From Endomychus coccineus (Eukaryota; Arthropoda; Insecta; Coleoptera; Endomychidae), in assembly GCA_958510875.1 (NCBI GenBank), contig OY294068.1, forward strand, positions 21,742,297-21,806,296: DNA of 64,000 bases, given 5' to 3'. Both the position numbers and the translations under genes were made by a program. Of this stretch, positions 22,397 to 32,499 are shown piece by piece (position 1 is the stretch's first letter; the number at the start of each line of letters is the position of its first letter). Below the pieces are notes generated by a model, which saw nothing but the letters and a program-made list of their open reading frames with translations, did not search any database and was not told where the DNA came from.

Positions 22397-22611
22397 TTGA
22401 TATAATGAAATAAAACACTTTTATTTTGTTTTTTATCACATATATTATAGAACCAAATCGTTACTATAGTTTCTACAAGTCAAGATTATTCATATTTTCA
22501 TACATTAGTATCGTTTGAAGATTGCACGCTATTGTCGAAACTATAGTCACGATTCGTTTCTATAATATATGTGATAAAAAACAAGTAAATGTGTTTATTT
22601 CATTATATCAG
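22397..22611. mobile_element. 215-bp MITE with ~75-bp inverted repeats
   Basis: The ends TTGATATAATGAAATAAA and their inverted counterpart extend for about 75 bp with a few differences, leaving a ~60-bp spacer. TA dinucleotides flank both sides (22395-22396 and 22612-22613), as expected for Tc1/mariner-type transposition. There is no ORF. It is a non-autonomous miniature element. Confidence 0.8.
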
Positions 22612-24378
22612 TATGATAAATTATCACAAATTAATGGCTTCCACCATTGAATTTTTGAATAAATATTTATCTTGACAATCATGAAACAAATCCTAGCAAT
22701 AATATTCACAATGTAGTAGAACAAATTGGCACAATCTATGAAGGCATTTGGCACTCTTTAGAAATTAAAAACCATACAATATCCAGAACATTTTCCTTCT
22801 TGCAAAACGTCTGAGGTAATAATTCTGTTTGATTTCCAATATGATAAGAGACATTAATTTTTACCATAATTATAACGTAATATATATAAACATGATGGGT
22901 AAAGTATATTATGATTATTGTTATCAAATAAGGTTTCCATTGTTTTTGAAATTCACGTGTGTTATTATGATTTCACAAAATCGAACAACAATACATTTCC
23001 ATGTAGCGCTAATATAGGAAATTATTACTATAATTACGAAAGTATAATTCAACCTGTCAAACATACAACATAACCACAAGACAGGTCCGGTGTAGCAGTT
23101 TGTAGTATCACTGATTTTTTAACACCCAAAAAATAATTGTAATCTCGGATCTGGAATAATTTTGAAAATGAGCCTTTTTCGGTGGTTTCAAGTCTTATGG
23201 ATCCAAGAGAATTGATTAAACGTTGAATGGACGTTTCATTAACGTTCCAATGGCTGAGAAAACGCAATTTGTTGAAAGTAGGAAGAAACGTTTCAGTATA
23301 GAATAGAAAATATTCAATTATTACATACACATATATGTATGAAACTAAGTTATAGAATTTTTGATTGGAGAATCACTTCAACATTTAATAGATAGATGAG
23401 AGATATAACATATGTTTTATTCAACCCCTCATGATCTTAATGATGAAAATATAGTGGTAATAGTATTTGATATTAATATTTAAATAAAACAAGAAATGTG
23501 TTGCCGCTTGGAGTATAGGTGAATAGTGTGCATGGCAAAGCTACTCTTCGAAAATCATTTGATTTGGTTACAGATTTTTATATGATTGTTTTAGATTCTA
23601 TAAGGTACTCTTCGCTTCTGTGTAAAGATATTTATTTCATTAACTTTACACAACTAAATAATATTGAAATCAATGTTTTCAAGAAAATATACAAAAACCA
23701 ATTTTCCGTTCCTGGGAATCGAACCAGAGTCTACTAAGTGGGAGCCGAGTAATCTAGTCTCTAGACCACATCGACGTTCGCTATTAACTGTTGAAGTAGG
23801 GTGTAAATTTAGGGTTACTTCAATATTTTTTTTTGTTGTTGTTGAATGATGTTGAAATTTGGGTGAAAGCAGTTTTGAATTAACTTAAATTTACTGTAAA
23901 AGATTTGAGTTTTGCTTTTTTTTATTTTCAACCCATCCGAAAAGGGTGTGTTTATTACAGGATTTTCTTGGAAAACAATAGAGTTCACCAAACAGCGAAC
24001 GATTTTTGTCAAAATTTGAATATGATAGGACTTTTCATTTTTGAGTTATCGTTCAGACAAGTTTCGTGGTGGAGATCCAAGACAGACAGATTTTTCCAAA
24101 GTTGCTTGAAATTTGATGAAACATACTACGATGAAAGAATTTTCACTCCAGGACTATTTTTAACGATGTTAGAAGTAGCTTGAGTAAATGCAATCCGACT
24201 TCGTCGCTAAGACTATGATAACTATTAATTTAATTTTTCCACTAATTTAATAAGTAAATGTAACTATCCTCTTAGGCTTGTGCGGTATACTCCTATTGCC
24301 ATGCGGATCGCTGTCTTTCTAACGTTTCTACGTAGATAGATGCGTTCTTTTGGTGAAACCAGTGATCCGAGAATGTTA
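22612..24378. other. Non-coding, small frames only
   Basis: Frames of 60-93 codons occur (for example 23049-23330 -, 23905-24183 +), but none shows a domain, signal or homology I recognise. The tRNA-like block at 23.7 kb is listed separately. Confidence 0.4.
23708..23776 (-). other. tRNA-like sequence (degenerate tRNA or SINE head)
   Basis: On the - strand there is a perfect B box, GGTTCGATTCC, about 45 nt downstream of an A-box-like GTGGTCTAGAGACTAGA, with C-T-C-C-C-A where an anticodon loop would sit. The T-arm and acceptor stem do not pair properly, so this is not a functional tRNA. It resembles a decayed glycine-type tRNA or a tRNA-derived SINE head. No poly(A) or repeated copy was found in the window. 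Confidence 0.4.
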
Positions 24379-25634
24379 CTAGGGCAAGGTTAAAAGTTCC
24401 TGAAAAATACAACAGATGGCGCCACAATCGAAAATTCCATGTGACATTGGTGATGTACCATCTTCAACTAGAACGCATCAAAATTTTCAGACTCATATGT
24501 CATTCAGTTCTGTTTTGACACCCATCGAAAGAAAACAACATGGAAAAAAGTGAATTCCACGTCTTGCTTAAACATTATTTCTTGCGTGGAAAAAGCATTA
24601 CGCAAACCAAAGCATCGCTTGTTAAACATTATGGGGACTCTTCACCATTGATTGGAACGATGTGGTTTAGTGATTTTCGTTGTGGCAGTATGACCACAAA
24701 GGACGCCGAACGTTGTGGTCGTCCAATTGAGGTAGTACCGCCAGAAATCGTCGATAAAATCCACGGTATGATATTGGACGATCGGCGAGTTAAAGTTCAC
24801 GAGATTGTTGAGGCTATGAGCATCTCAACCGAACAGGTACGAAACATTCCTCATAAATTTTTGAATATGAGAAAGCTATCTGCCAGTTGGGTGCCGAATT
24901 TGCTACCTGTTGACAACAAGCGCGACAGTATGACAAGTTCAAAGGAGTGTTTGGCGATGTTCAAGCGCGATAAGAAGGACTTTTTGCGCCGTTTCCTAAC
25001 CATGGACGAAACATGGATCCATCACAACACAACAGAGACCAACGAACAGTCGAAACAGTGGACTTGTCCTGGCGAATCAAAGCCAAAAAAGGCCAAAGTT
25101 GGTTTATGGCCCAACAAAATCATGGCGACAGTTTTTTGGGATGCAAACAGTATCGTCCATATCGATTACCTTGGAAACGGCAACGCGATCACCAGCATAT
25201 ATTATGCAGAGCAGTTAGATCGATTCGACGCCGATTTGAAGCGAAAGCATTTGGTAAAGAGAAAGTGCTCTTCCACCAGGAAGATGCACCGGAACACAAG
25301 TCGGCAGTGGCAATGGCAAAGTTACATGAATCGCGCTACGAATTGGCTCGTCATCCACCATATTCTCCAGATTTGACCCCTTGCGATTTTCATCTATTTC
25401 CAAACATCAAGAAATGGCTCGGTGGAAAGAGATTTGGCTTCAACGATAAGGTCATCGCTGAAACAAACGCCTATTTTGAAGGGTTGCCGAAATCGTATTA
25501 TTTGGAAAGAATCGAAAAATTATAAAAACGTTGAAAGAAGTGTATCGGGCTACAAGAAGATGATGTTGAGAAATAAAATAAGTTTTGAGCAAATAAATCA
25601 TTTCATTTTTCATGGACTTTTCCTCTTGCCCTCG
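24379..25634 (+). mobile_element. Complete mariner element, one frameshift
   Basis: The terminal inverted repeats start CTAGGGCAAG (left) and CGAGGGCAAG (right, complement) and continue with partial matches for ~30 bp. Both are flanked by the TA target duplication (24377-24378 and 25635-25636). Length is 1,256 bp, normal for mariner, and the transposase fills the interior. It is the best copy of the mariner family whose halves lie at 9.2 and 13.5 kb. Confidence 0.92.
24540..25525 (+). pseudogene. mariner transposase with frameshift
   Basis: It starts at ATG 24540 with the N-terminal helix-turn-helix region (K-H-Y-F-L-R-G, then F-R-C-G-S-M-T-T-K). The first catalytic Asp lies in M-D-E-T-W near residue 155. 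The frame then slips near 25245, inside the basic segment after the Y-Y-A-E-Q-L motif, and the rest reads in the frame ending at 25525. The second catalytic position reads H-Q-E-D-A-P instead of the usual H-Q-D-N-A-P, so Glu replaces Asp. The third Asp is present in Y-S-P-D-L-T-P-C-D with the spacing of a D,D34D enzyme. The frameshift and the altered acidic residue make activity unlikely. Confidence 0.9.
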
Positions 25635-25636
25635 TA

Positions 25637-27499
25637 CATGCCAATGTTATCTTAAAAACCATCATTTCTCACATTTTCCGAAAAGAATGGATAGATAATT
25701 TCTACACAAATCCTAAGAACTCTAAAATATTTGTTATTCAATAAGAGAAGACTCATGGAATTTCTTGTTCCCACTAAAGGTCATCACGCTAATGATCCTT
25801 CAATTATTAGTGATCATTACGTTTCCGAAGTTGGGGTGGGCTGCATTCCTAACTCTGGACCTGGAAACCGTAAGATACATCTTTACATAATTGATTAAAA
25901 AAGATAAATCCGAAATCTGTGAATCTAAGATTATTGCGTCTAGTCACGGTATAGGCAGATACTTCTTGATTCACTTTTTTCATCATCCGTAAACCGACAA
26001 TTTCCCGTTGGGATTTCCGTCTTACCTTTAACGTTTCGTAAGCTCCAAGCGTTCTATCGTTATTCCACTCGTAAAATGCTGTGCTACTTGTAAATGAACA
26101 TCTGAGATGGTTGAAACAGTAAACACTTTAGCGTTTATACTGAAAGGATTGTTGAAATATGAACGGAGTGGAAGAACTCAACAATTCGTGACAACCTTAG
26201 CCGATGTCAATTTTCCATGCTTATTCGGTTCGCCGAGTTCACGAGCAAACGTTAATCTTTCATTTCTACTGCATTGATTTTGAGATGTTTCTCTCAGAGC
26301 ACTTCGTTTTCTGGAGTCAACTCACTTTCGTGTGTCGTTGAAGACGCTATTAGTCTATTCAATAAAGAGGGTGTAGGTAGAGGACATGTTCGGTAATAGA
26401 ATTTTTGACTTTAGGGCTGTATTTGGAGTAGTTAGGAGGTAAACATACTACGAGATTAGCAAAGTACAGGGGGCACGTAGAGGATCACTTTTTAGTTTTG
26501 GCTTATATTTCGGAAACAGTGCATCGTATCAAAAAGCTGCTGAGCATTGCTTGCTAGTGCCTCACCTCTACGTTTTAATGTTGTCATATTAGAAGTAGTA
26601 GAGCATGAAAAAAAAAATTTGAAATTTTGATGATTATAACTAATTTCAAAAGAAATTGAAAGTTATACTGTGCTAAGGGTTAATGCGCTAGCATGAAATG
26701 CTTATAGAAGAGTATGAAGCAAAAAAGAGGTTTTCGCTTTTAATACCTCCAACGCGATTGGAAATAGAAAAAATTAATAGTATCTATATTGAGGATCTTT
26801 TTGTTCACAATATAGATTCCATTTTATTTGAAAATAACTCTAAATACCGACGATGCGCTCTATGCCCCCCAAAAAATCCTTACGCACAAGCGCAAACCAT
26901 ATGTCTCGTTTCCTTTATTCGTGAATAAATTACGTCTAGGCCAAAGGGTCTTCAGACTTCTTGGTCTAGGCATTTTATCTCACTTTTATGTACAATCTAA
27001 ATTTCAGGTTAAGAGGTGATTTTATTCAGGAACAATGAACACTGAATGCAAAATAGCAAACAAATGACAACACTAAGATAAGTGTAAGACGGCCATATTT
27101 GACTTTTGTCCAAAGCCTACTTGAATAAGAGGTAATTATAATTCGAAGCAACTGCTTCGAAGATTTTAGAGCCAAACATCTCAGGAAATAAGAATTCCTT
27201 ACCCCAAAGATGACATATCTTGAAGTATAAAAAAGTGTATATTAGTGATTCAAACTGCTTTTTTAACTGATTGAAACTACTGTAACTATCGCCCTCTATG
27301 AACTGAACAAAACTGTAGACAAATTTCAATTTCTCGACCCAAAAAATCCCACAACCAAAATTTTTCTTGGATATTCACATTTATGAAGAAATAAATGGAA
27401 GAAACGAAAATAATATGTTTAATTTAACACCCTGTATCTTTTTAACTATCTACTTTTGGACTGAACCAAGTTCGGCTGAATCACAAATATTTTTACCTT
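25637..27499. other. Non-coding or unresolved, no firm gene
   Basis: On the - strand between about 26090 and 25890 a frame stays open and contains a donor-like AAG|GTAAGA, but I cannot anchor it to a family. At 26698-26928 (+) a 76-codon frame ends in R-R-C-A-L-C-P-P-K-N followed by a T-I-C. This recalls the cysteine-rich tail of piggyBac-type transposases and may be a relic, listed separately. Confidence 0.4.
26698..26928 (+). pseudogene. Possible piggyBac-type transposase tail
   Basis: The frame has a hydrophilic N-terminal part and then R-R-C-A-L-C-P-P-K-N with a later T-I-C, similar to the start of the C-terminal cysteine-rich domain of DDE_Tnp_1_7 (piggyBac-like) proteins. The rest of the Cys/His pattern is not seen and no catalytic core lies upstream. 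It could be chance. Confidence 0.22.
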
Positions 27500-27900
27500 A
27501 GGAATCTACTAGAGGTCAATGAATTTGTGAAGTGCGACATCATCAATCAGACGGATACCTTTCTTCTGGATAGAATCCAAGAGCTTCAGAGTATGTTTGG
27601 GAGACAAACTCCAAGCATGTGATTAGTAATCCACGACAGATCAAATCTGAGCTGTGTAGATTATGAGGAGTTGCTGGGATGTAAAGTAGCTCTTGGCAAG
27701 TAATATAAAATCAAGTTTTTGTTTGTGAAGCGGTTTTCGCAATGGACCTCACATGATCTTCTCATGACAGGGTGTTGTCGGTGGTGATCTCCAGCATGGA
27801 TATGGGAGACTTCATAGGAACAGTTGTACGTGACATAATCATATTAGGGATTGTAGGCTCCGGCTTCCTAGACAGGACGCTGGCTTGAGTTTTGGTTTAA
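27500..27900 (-). pseudogene. jockey-type LINE fragment
   Basis: Nucleotide-level similarity to 21.1-21.4 kb and to 49.0-49.2 kb is obvious by eye: the shared blocks GATTATGAGGAGYTGCTGGG, TTTTTGTGAAGCGGTTTTCG and CTTCATAGGAACAGTTGTAC. It covers the region after the RT core and is broken by frameshifts. It sits about 2.4 kb beyond the 3' end of the CAAX-box gene. Confidence 0.75.
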
Positions 27901-28707
27901 GGGTGATTATTTCTTATCAATAGTTTTATAATATATCCACAGTTTATTAGTTACAACATCTCTTTGAATTGTGTATAATCTCATTCAAGAGTTTGAGAGT
28001 GTCGACTTTCAGGAATAAATTGCTCCAGTGTGAAATCTTTCTGAAGAAATGTTCATGGGAAAATCATCATAAAACATGAGTGTCATGATACAATGTTAAA
28101 ATTTCAAACTTTATAAAAACCATCCTAAGACATCTTGTCTTTTGTCTTGTACTTTTGTTTACTGGGAAATACTTCGTGTTGCTTTCCGAATTATCTAGAT
28201 ATACTCAATTTGAGTAGGTTAATACTTAATAGACTTAATTAAGATTTCCGACGATAATAACGGATATGCTCTTCGAATTATTTAGAAATTAAAACATCAT
28301 GTAAAATAAGATGTTATATGTGAACTGTTAAGATGTACGTAATAACTGAATAATAGCGCTTCCTTTTTAGCAAATATTTCATTAATCTCAATTCTCCGGA
28401 ACCTGACAACTTTAATCATCTTAGACCGCCTTTAACCTTTATTCATCAACAGATGAAGATTTACAGGCAGAACTCTCAAAACATACTTTTACAGAAGAGC
28501 ATTTGATAATATTTTCTACATTAAACTATGAATACAGATAACAGTCATTATAAAAAAAAACAGTGTTCATTAGTATGAAAGTGCACATAAGTATAAATAT
28601 GTTCTATCAAATACAAAATTTCTATGAGATGTCAGATCCAAAGAACGTCGAGAAATGGATCGGGAGTAGCGACTTATTTATGAAATTCTCGCCAGTATAA
28701 CAAACAA
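27901..28707. other. Non-coding
   Basis: It opens with AAGGGTGATTATTTCTTAT, a terminus-like motif also seen near 1.96, 9.16, 29.85 and 58.2 kb. No gene or other structure is recognised. Confidence 0.45.
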
Positions 28708-29833
28708 GGGATCATCCATAAAATACGTCACACCTTTGAGAGCTGGGGACAGGAATATCTGACAAAGTGTAATAATTAAGAGGGGGCTTAGTCATTATGT
28801 TTGGACGTCACACCAATTTCTTTTTTCATTTCAATATGTCGGATTTTTTTCGATCGTTTGATTATTTGAATTATGACGTTATGACGGTTGGATTACTTTA
28901 TCTTTTTACCTGAGCGACTGAAGTACCAAAAGAGTTTCTGAGTATTATGAATGACAACCCATATGCTGAAGATGCGTTATGGTCGAAAAACGAGGAGGTC
29001 GATTACGATTGTATTCCTGACTTAGAAAATACATATAAACTTGGAGAAATTCCTAGGATTGAAGACTTTCATTCATTGTGTGGGTCACTTTGGACGAAAA
29101 TTCAGGAGAAATGAGATCAATATGCTCAAATTTTCGGATCTCTGCAGTTTTTTCTCATCTCAAGTTGTTTTAAGTTTTAAATATTTTTTAGGAGAATGTA
29201 TGTTTAGATCTATGTATAGTATGGAGTAATTAGTGAATGAATAGTGGGTATTTCCCTATATTTTGAACGGCCGACTATACTCCCATTGCGCAGTGAATAC
29301 AAGCGGCGACAAAGCTTTCTACATTGTTTCCGCAATCTATATAGTATTGAGTGACTGGTGATTGCTGCTAAGTAAGTTACTTGTCATCAAGAACTGTAAG
29401 ATTACGAAAATCTTTCAAATTAGGACTAGTGATGAGCAGAATCGCATTATTCCAATAATCGAACTATCAGGTCATGAATGATTTTATTAATCGGATGAAA
29501 AATCGAATTATGCATCAACCGATTAGTTCGTTCGATGTGGATAAACAAAAGAACTCACAATCTGAAACCGGCTCTCCCACTCCCATTTCTTGGTAGAAAT
29601 GCAACAAATGATATGTGAACATCTTTAGTAAGTGGAATTTACTTATTTACGGTTTAACGCATTTGAGGATTAAACAGATTGGCAAAATGCATGAATTTTA
29701 AAATAATCCTGAAAAATCGAAAAGATTCAGTGTGACGTGAAGTCGAGGAGGTGAGTCAATACTGTGAATATGTGTGACATTGGGGAGGGGGTCTGAAATT
29801 AAAGAAACATTTGAAGTATTTCATGGACGACAC
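28708..29833. mobile_element. 1.1-kb TIR element of the 'CATCCATAAA-TACGTCA' type
   Basis: The left end reads GGGATCATCCATAAAATACG and the right end, complemented, AGTGTCGTCCATGAAATACT. Both continue into TCA and are followed by G-rich or C-rich tracts (GAGGGGG..., ...CCCCCTCCCC) and further GTCACAC motifs. Similar ends occur in a class of DNA elements common in insect genomes. No transposase is visible, only a 55-codon frame, so it is non-autonomous or decayed. Confidence 0.5.
28947..29114 (+). other. Small ORF (55 codons) within TIR element
   Basis: The frame is ATG to TGA and Asp/Glu-rich in its N-terminal half (N-E-E-V-D-Y-D near residues 15-21). No family is recognised. It may be a leftover exon of the element's original protein or chance. 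Confidence 0.2.
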
Positions 29834-29839
29834 TGAATT

Positions 29840-29921
29840 GTATAGATGAGAAATAATCACCCTTATACACTAAAAATAGTGGATTATTTCTTATCTATAG
29901 TGTTATAGTGTATCCAGGGTG
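29840..29921. repeat. Nested short inverted repeats (TE end footprint)
   Basis: ATAGATGAGAAATAATC pairs with its near-perfect complement (one mismatch) about 24 bp away. CACCCTTATACACTA pairs with TATAGTGTATCCAGGGTG further out. These look like the fused ends of a deleted DNA element. The same AATCACCCT motif recurs elsewhere in the window. Confidence 0.5.
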
Positions 29922-30332
29922 CGGATTATAAATAATATATCTTTCTGGTGAAAAAAATTATCCTCACATCAACTAGTTGAGTAAGATTAACAAATACTAG
30001 TATTTGAACCATTCAATATCTACAGAAGCAATATATGATCAAAGATTACCGACTCCAATATAATCTTCATTATAGATTCGATGAAGTAGTTACTGGTATA
30101 ATAACAAATAAATATATTAACACGACCTATAGCGGATTTTCATAGTTTCCGAGATATAGTTTCATTTACAATATGTGCCGTCTTTCCAATTTATCGCGTC
30201 TGGAAGTAGGATCTAAAAGCGATTAAATGTTTCAATCTACTTTTATAGCTCTCGTATCAAGTCACCCATATAAATTCTCCAATAAATTATCCCTGGACGT
30301 TAAAATGCAAAGCATTCCACTCTTTTCATATT
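29922..30332. other. 3' flank of the CAAX-box gene, nothing recognised
   Basis: This AT-rich stretch presumably includes the 3' UTR of the - strand gene. No repeat or ORF is supported. Confidence 0.4.
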
Positions 30333-30531
30333 TCACATTATGACACAACAAGAGAACGGAAAACACCCAAATCGTTTGTAAACAGTTTGGGGTGGCACCA
30401 GATGAAGATCCTCTTCCTCTTCATCGTCACCTGATATGCTCATTTCCTCTATGCTGAAGGTGTCTGATATTTCTTGATGGATTCTAGATTCTTTCCGGGT
30501 CAAGGGGAAAAAATTAACAATATCTTCTTCA
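30333..30531 (-). CDS. Terminal exon of candidate host gene, CAAX-like end
   Basis: On the - strand a strong acceptor (TGTTTTTCGTTTTCTAG) precedes an exon that begins with one base completing a codon. That fits exon 2 at 50422-50642, which ends two bases into a codon; the join gives Ser (AG|T). The exon encodes 65 residues: an acidic middle (D-D-E-E-E-E-D), a V-P-P-Q-T-V-Y-K-R-F-G patch and the C-terminal S-C-C-V-I-M, then TGA. C-V-I-M is a classic prenylation (CAAX) box, so the product may be membrane-tethered. I do not recognise the family. Confidence 0.55.
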
Positions 30532-30904
30532 CTAGAAAACGAAAAACACATCATTTAATTTATAGTACCAGAAGATTCAATATCAGATGGGAATGTGCAT
30601 GGTGTCTCAGACTCGATAACCCACTTTTGTAAAGTTCGTAAAAACCGGATATGAAGTCATAAAAATAGTTTACCCTGAAACATAGATACTTTATTGGATA
30701 TTTAGAAATATGGCGCATTTCCGATAAACTTTTGCTAAGGAGTATTTTTATATCTTTTCATTAAAACTTTACAACCCAAGACATACAAATGGCCTGGTAT
30801 AAATTTTTTCGGTGAAAATTAAGTTAATAATGACTTTATCACGTATCCACGAGAAACAGTTGATAGTTTGAGTGTTACTAACATAACATGTTATGTTTGC
30901 CGTT

Positions 30905-31800
30905 TATTCAATAATGTAAACAACACTTGGAGAAGAAGTTGATGTGTTATTGGTATATGGAGAAGCCCAACAAAATTGCAAAAGGGCTGTTTCAATTTAT
31001 CAGGAGAGATATTCTGGGCGTCGTGTTCTAGATCACAAGATGTTTCCAAGATTGGAAAGAACCCTGCGGGAAAATCCGTTTTCTATCAGAAAGGGAAAAT
31101 TATTAGAAGAGTTCGCGATGAGAATTCAAAGGTCCAAATATAACAATATATTCAAGATCACAGAGAAACTCTCTTAGACAAGTTAAATGTGGACAAATCA
31201 AGCATTTGAGTTTTGAGTTTTAATAAATATCATGATTTTAAATTGCATAATCTGGAACACTTAAGCGAATTGAATATAGAGAAATGGCTCGATTTTATCA
31301 CTCAAGTTATGTTAATTATGATATCGCTGGCAATCGGCTTTTCAGTTCACATTCTTTGGACAGATGAAAGTCGCTTTGTGAGTAATGGGTGGCCCAACAA
31401 AAGAATTGGTCAACAGAAAATCCTCATTTTGTTAACCCAATTCATAATCAGAGGCACTTTGGTGTAAATATATGGTGTGGTATTATTGGTCGTTATTTAA
31501 TTCGAGCGTGTTGAATGGAAGAATTTATTTGCGTTTTTTGCAAGAAGAACTACCGGTTCTTCTTGAAAATGTGCCTATGCAGCTGGGAAGAGCTATGTGG
31601 TTTCAGCACGATGGAGCTCCCTCTCATAAAGCCCATATTGTCTGTAATTTTTTTAATGAGAGATACGAAGATCAATGGGTGGTGTAAAGATGGCCAGGGA
31701 AGTCGCCAGACCTTACTCTTAGATGTTTGTTTATGGGGTTTCCTCAAAAACAAAGTTCACAGATCTCCGTCACAAAATGTTAACCATTTAAGAGAAAAAA
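30905..31800 (+). pseudogene. Degraded DDE transposase with DUF4817-like N-terminus
   Basis: Across several frames the insect DUF4817 plus DDE_3 transposase family is readable: Y-G-E-A-Q-x-N-x-x-R-A-V near 30955, then L-W-T-D-E-S-R-F (first Asp, near 31357). These are followed by I-W-C-G-I-I-G-R-Y-L-I near 31470 and M-W-F-Q-H-D-G-A-P-S-H (second Asp, near 31600). A frame-shifted S-P-D-L-T lies near 31710 and G-F-L-K-N-K-V near 31738. Stops and frame slips throughout show it is dead. It is directly followed by the LINE fragment at 31.8 kb. Confidence 0.75.
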
Positions 31801-31987
31801 ATTATTCGCCCAACTTTCTACGATGTTCTAGAGAGGTTAATGGATTGGTAAGTGTGATATCAAACAGAGGAATATCTCTCTTCTCGATAGAACCCAAGAG
31901 CTTCAGCGTATGTTTGGGAGTTGAACTCCATACATGTGAAAAGTACTCCAGGACAGGTCAAATCTGGGCTTTGTAGATTATGAGGAG
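31800..31987 (-). pseudogene. jockey LINE, part left of the palindrome
   Basis: The - strand reads I-Y-K-A-Q-I near the junction and continues to D-I-T-L-T-N-P-L-T-S-L-E-H-R-R-K, the conserved C-terminal region of jockey ORF2. It is the direct continuation of the reading at 49.0-50.0 kb, so this LINE was cut in two by the 17-kb element. GCTGCT (31988-31993) is shared by both pieces. Confidence 0.8.
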
Positions 31988-31993
31988 CTGCTA
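31988..31993. repeat. 6-bp target duplication, left copy (GCTGCT)
   Basis: GCTGCT abuts the first base of the palindrome. The same six bases follow its last base at 49015-49020. An undisturbed LINE relative (about 21.12 kb) has a single GAGCTGCT at this point, supporting duplication on insertion. Confidence 0.85.
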
Positions 31994-32063
31994 GTAGATT
32001 AAGTCCTCGCGTTCTCCACCAGGAAATGACGTCATCGACCGGATGTTGCGCGCGCAACTTCGG

Positions 32064-32390
32064 ATGTAACGTTACTAACCCGCGAAATTCAAACGTGTCC
32101 ATAGAGCTTACGATGATCACAGAACTTTCGACCATAGAGGTCTGGGTCATAGAATGTGAGGTTAGTTTGACGTAACGTTACTAACCCGCGAAATTCAAAC
32201 GTGTCCATAGAGCTTACAATGATCACCGAACTTCCGACCATAGAGGTCTGGATGTGAGGTTAGTTGGACGTAACGTTACTAACCCGCGAAATTCAAACGT
32301 GTCCATAGAGCTTACGATGATTATAGAACTTTCGACCATAGAGGTCTGGATGTGAGGTTAGTTGGATGTGACGTCATCGACCCGCCAAAT
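32064..32390. repeat. Subterminal tandem repeat, ~100 bp x3 (left)
   Basis: Three units contain GTAACGTTACTAACCCGCGA, ATTCAAACGTGTCCATAGAG, a CGACCATAGAGGTCTGG block and a GTTAGTTKGAC end. They lie within 400 bp of the element's tip and are mirrored at the other end. Confidence 0.85.
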
Positions 32391-32499
32391 TCAAACGTAT
32401 AGGTGTTTTGGTGATGTTTATCATGGCCGACGTTGGAAGCGAATGTCAGAAGAATAAACGTCAAAACCACAATATGACTGATGTTGTAGCTACATCGCC

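Noticed and set aside
25890..26090. Exon on the - strand with donor-like GTAAGA
   Set aside because: No acceptor or homology fixes the frame; composition alone is not enough.
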